A model generated the notes under the pieces. That model saw only the letters and a list, made by a program, of their open reading frames with translations, did not search any database and had not been told where the DNA came from. This document shows positions 62,493-64,000 of a stretch of DNA of 64,000 nt, one piece after another. Origin of the DNA: Gloeocapsa sp. PCC 7428 (GTDB lineage: Bacteria; Cyanobacteriota; Cyanobacteriia; Cyanobacteriales; Chroococcidiopsidaceae); NCBI RefSeq assembly GCF_000317555.1, contig NC_019745.1, positions 3,410,001 to 3,474,000 on the forward strand. The letters are read 5' to 3'. The position numbers were made by a program, and so were the translations under genes. Numbering within the stretch: position 1 is the stretch's first letter; the number at the start of each line of letters is the position of its first letter.

Positions 62493-63323
62493 ATGGTAAA
62501 TCAAGCTCCGATTCCAGTAGTCGTGAATGGTGCTGCTGGCAAAATGGGTCGTGAAGTCGTTAAAGCCGTCTCGCAAGCAAGCGACATGACTTTACTGGGT
62601 GCAGTAGACCGCAACCCTGAATACAATGGCAAAGATGCGGGAGAAGTCGCGGGATTAAGCGAACCGCTAGAAGTACCGATTACCGACCAATTAGAACCTA
62701 CGCTAGCCCTAGCAACGCAAGAAAGGCAATTGGGGGTGATGGTAGATTTTACGCATCCGAGTAGCGTGTATGACAATATTCGCGCGGCGATCGCTTATGG
62801 TATTCGTCCGGTTGTGGGAACAACAGGGTTGAGTGTCGAACAAATTCAAGACTTAGCCGAATTCGCAGACAAAGCAAGTACCGGCTGTTTAATGATTCCG
62901 AATTTCTCGATTGGCATGGTATTACTTCAAGAAGCCGCAGTCAGAGCATCGCAATACTTTGACCATGTAGAAATTATCGAACTGCATCACAATCAAAAAG
63001 CAGATGCTCCGAGTGGAACCGCGATTCAAACCGCGCAAATGCTTGCAGAAATGGGCAAAACCTACAACCCGTCAAGCGTAGAAGAAACCGAAAAGCTACC
63101 TGGAGCAAGAGGCAGTGTTGCTGATGAAGGTATTAGAATTCATAGCGTACGCCTTCCAGGACTAATCGCCCACCAAGAAGTGATTTTTGGCGCACCAGGA
63201 CAAATTTATACTTTACGCCACGATACAAGCGATCGCGCTTGTTATATGCCTGGAGTCCTCCTAGCAATTCGTAAAGTCACGCAACTCAAATCCCTAGTAT
63301 ATGGCTTAGAAAAGATACTGTAA
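62493..63323 (+). CDS. dapB: 4-hydroxy-tetrahydrodipicolinate reductase
   Basis: Protein of 276 residues of the lysine/diaminopimelate pathway. N-terminal nucleotide-binding loop [16 protein letters not shown], the mid strand [12 protein letters not shown], and the family signature [17 protein letters not shown] with the catalytic His pair and Lys. Length and motifs are complete. The conserved membrane-protein gene begins 37 bp later behind a pyrimidine-rich spacer (CCCTCACCCC copies). Confidence 0.95.
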   Translation: MVNQAPIPVVVNGAAGKMGREVVKAVSQASDMTLLGAVDRNPEYNGKDAGEVAGLSEPLEVPITDQLEPTLALATQERQLGVMVDFTHPSSVYDNIRAAIAYGIRPVVGTTGLSVEQIQDLAEFADKASTGCLMIPNFSIGMVLLQEAAVRASQYFDHVEIIELHHNQKADAPSGTAIQTAQMLAEMGKTYNPSSVEETEKLPGARGSVADEGIRIHSVRLPGLIAHQEVIFGAPGQIYTLRHDTSDRACYMPGVLLAIRKVTQLKSLVYGLEKIL

Positions 63324-63360
63324 TGACATATCTTCCCTCACCCCTTACCCCTCACCCCTC

Positions 63361-64000
63361 ATGTTAGTTCCACTCACGCGCCAAAAATTTGAACAATTGA
63401 TTCCCCGCATTGCAACTAGCGATCAGTACAAATATGCTTGGGGCAAATTTCCTGATTTCTTGAAGCGACTGCTGATTTCAGTCGTCAGCGTTGTTGCAAT
63501 TTGGATTGTGCGACTCATTATCGGTGAAGGATTTGGCCTAATTCTGTTTCCGGTAGGTGCGATCGCCGGACTTTATTGGTTATGGGGACCTGTTTTGTGG
63601 GCAAGTTTGCGTAATACCGAATACCGCAAATATCCTTACAGTGGTTTTCTGCGCGGACGCGTGTTAGATGTCTACATCACTGAAGAATTAATTGGTACTG
63701 AGGAAACGGTTAATAATAAAGGCGACTTGGTTATTGTCGAAAACCGCGAACGGCGCATCAATGTAGAAGTCGGCGATGAAACTGGATTTACAACTCAAAT
63801 CCAAGCACCACTCCGCCGCACTCACCAAGATATTGTCCCGAATCAAATCGCAGAAATGGTTGTGCTTTCTACTCGACCAGATTTAAGTAGCATTGTCAAA
63901 GTAACAGATATCTATATTCCGAGCCGTAATATTTGGGTAAGTGATTATCCTTACTTACAAAAAAACATTTTTATTGAAATGAGTCGCCGTTTGCGCGAGA
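63361..64000 (+). CDS. Conserved cyanobacterial membrane protein (C-terminus outside window)
   Basis: Open from an ATG at 63361 to the window edge (213 codons). Two adjacent hydrophobic segments lie at about 36-75 (LLISVVSVVAIWIVRLIIGE; GLILFPVGAIAGLYWLWGPV), followed by a soluble strand-rich region (RVLDVYITEELIGTEETVNN). I recognise this as a family widely conserved in cyanobacteria and sometimes labelled a phosphate ABC transporter permease without clear basis; function unknown. It follows dapB and could be co-transcribed with it. Confidence 0.7.
   Translation, partial: MLVPLTRQKFEQLIPRIATSDQYKYAWGKFPDFLKRLLISVVSVVAIWIVRLIIGEGFGLILFPVGAIAGLYWLWGPVLWASLRNTEYRKYPYSGFLRGRVLDVYITEELIGTEETVNNKGDLVIVENRERRINVEVGDETGFTTQIQAPLRRTHQDIVPNQIAEMVVLSTRPDLSSIVKVTDIYIPSRNIWVSDYPYLQKNIFIEMSRRLRE

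Noticed and set aside
17388-63360. tRNA or rRNA genes in the larger intergenic gaps
   Set aside because: I looked for cloverleaf-like and CCA-ended sequences by eye and found none that I could support.

Overview
The window comes from a cyanobacterium. The octamer GCGATCGC (HIP1) is scattered through almost every gene, and there are a Cph1-type phytochrome with its response regulator, an ethylene-receptor-type kinase, a COP23 protein, an SLH/porin-like N-terminus, a CYP110-like P450 and GTA-N8-TAC (NtcA-type) sites. Gene content and a moderate GC level fit a Chroococcidiopsis/Gloeocapsopsis-like unicellular cyanobacterium; that genus-level guess is inference only.

Layout. 1-13 kb: the 5' part of a large RTX/FG-GAP surface or secreted protein, a catalytic/non-catalytic pair of M16 peptidases, TetR, an M24 aminopeptidase, an SDR, a HigBA toxin-antitoxin pair, a TPR-pentapeptide protein, and a glnT-like glutamine-synthetase-family/C26 hydrolase operon. 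13-23 kb: AraC, VOC, Uma2, GNAT, a DUF3445 (heme-dependent oxidative N-demethylase family) protein, several decayed gene remnants, an ethylene-receptor hybrid kinase, a MATE pump and a GntR-HAD pair. 23-36 kb: a complete type I CRISPR-Cas locus of the MYXAN (Dev/Cmx) kind, with WYL regulator, cas6, cas3, cas8, cas7, cas5, a cas4-cas1 fusion, cas2, leader, and an array of 45 full 36-bp repeats ending in a decayed half-repeat. 36-45 kb: nitrogen genes, namely an amt - small membrane protein - mARC-like MOSC operon behind a perfect NtcA-type site, the glxBCD/mgsABC-type glutamate-synthase-like genes, a GntR/UTRA regulator and a divergent FAD amine oxidase, with matching palindromic operators. 45-52 kb: SLH protein, P450, and a phytochrome/response regulator/hybrid kinase operon. 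52-57 kb: nucleobase and nucleoside salvage, Nudix, and an epimerase-DUF1611 pair resembling the DgcA/DgcN D-glutamate pathway. 57-64 kb: Crp/Fnr, M48 peptidase, COP23, DUF427, a YefM/YoeB-like locus whose toxin frame has no normal start codon, dapB, and a truncated conserved membrane protein.

How the parts may work together. The CRISPR locus looks intact and polarised: cas genes, leader, young repeats, then mutated old repeats. A nearly identical 23-bp element precedes both the effector and the adaptation transcription units. Independently, the DUF3445 protein, GlnT-like ligase, C26 hydrolase, GlxBCD, FAD oxidase, Amt and MOSC protein could form a dispersed regulon for ammonium and methylated or secondary amine nitrogen. 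Shared CTTGTTATAACAAG-like palindromes support part of this grouping; the substrate assignments are inference.
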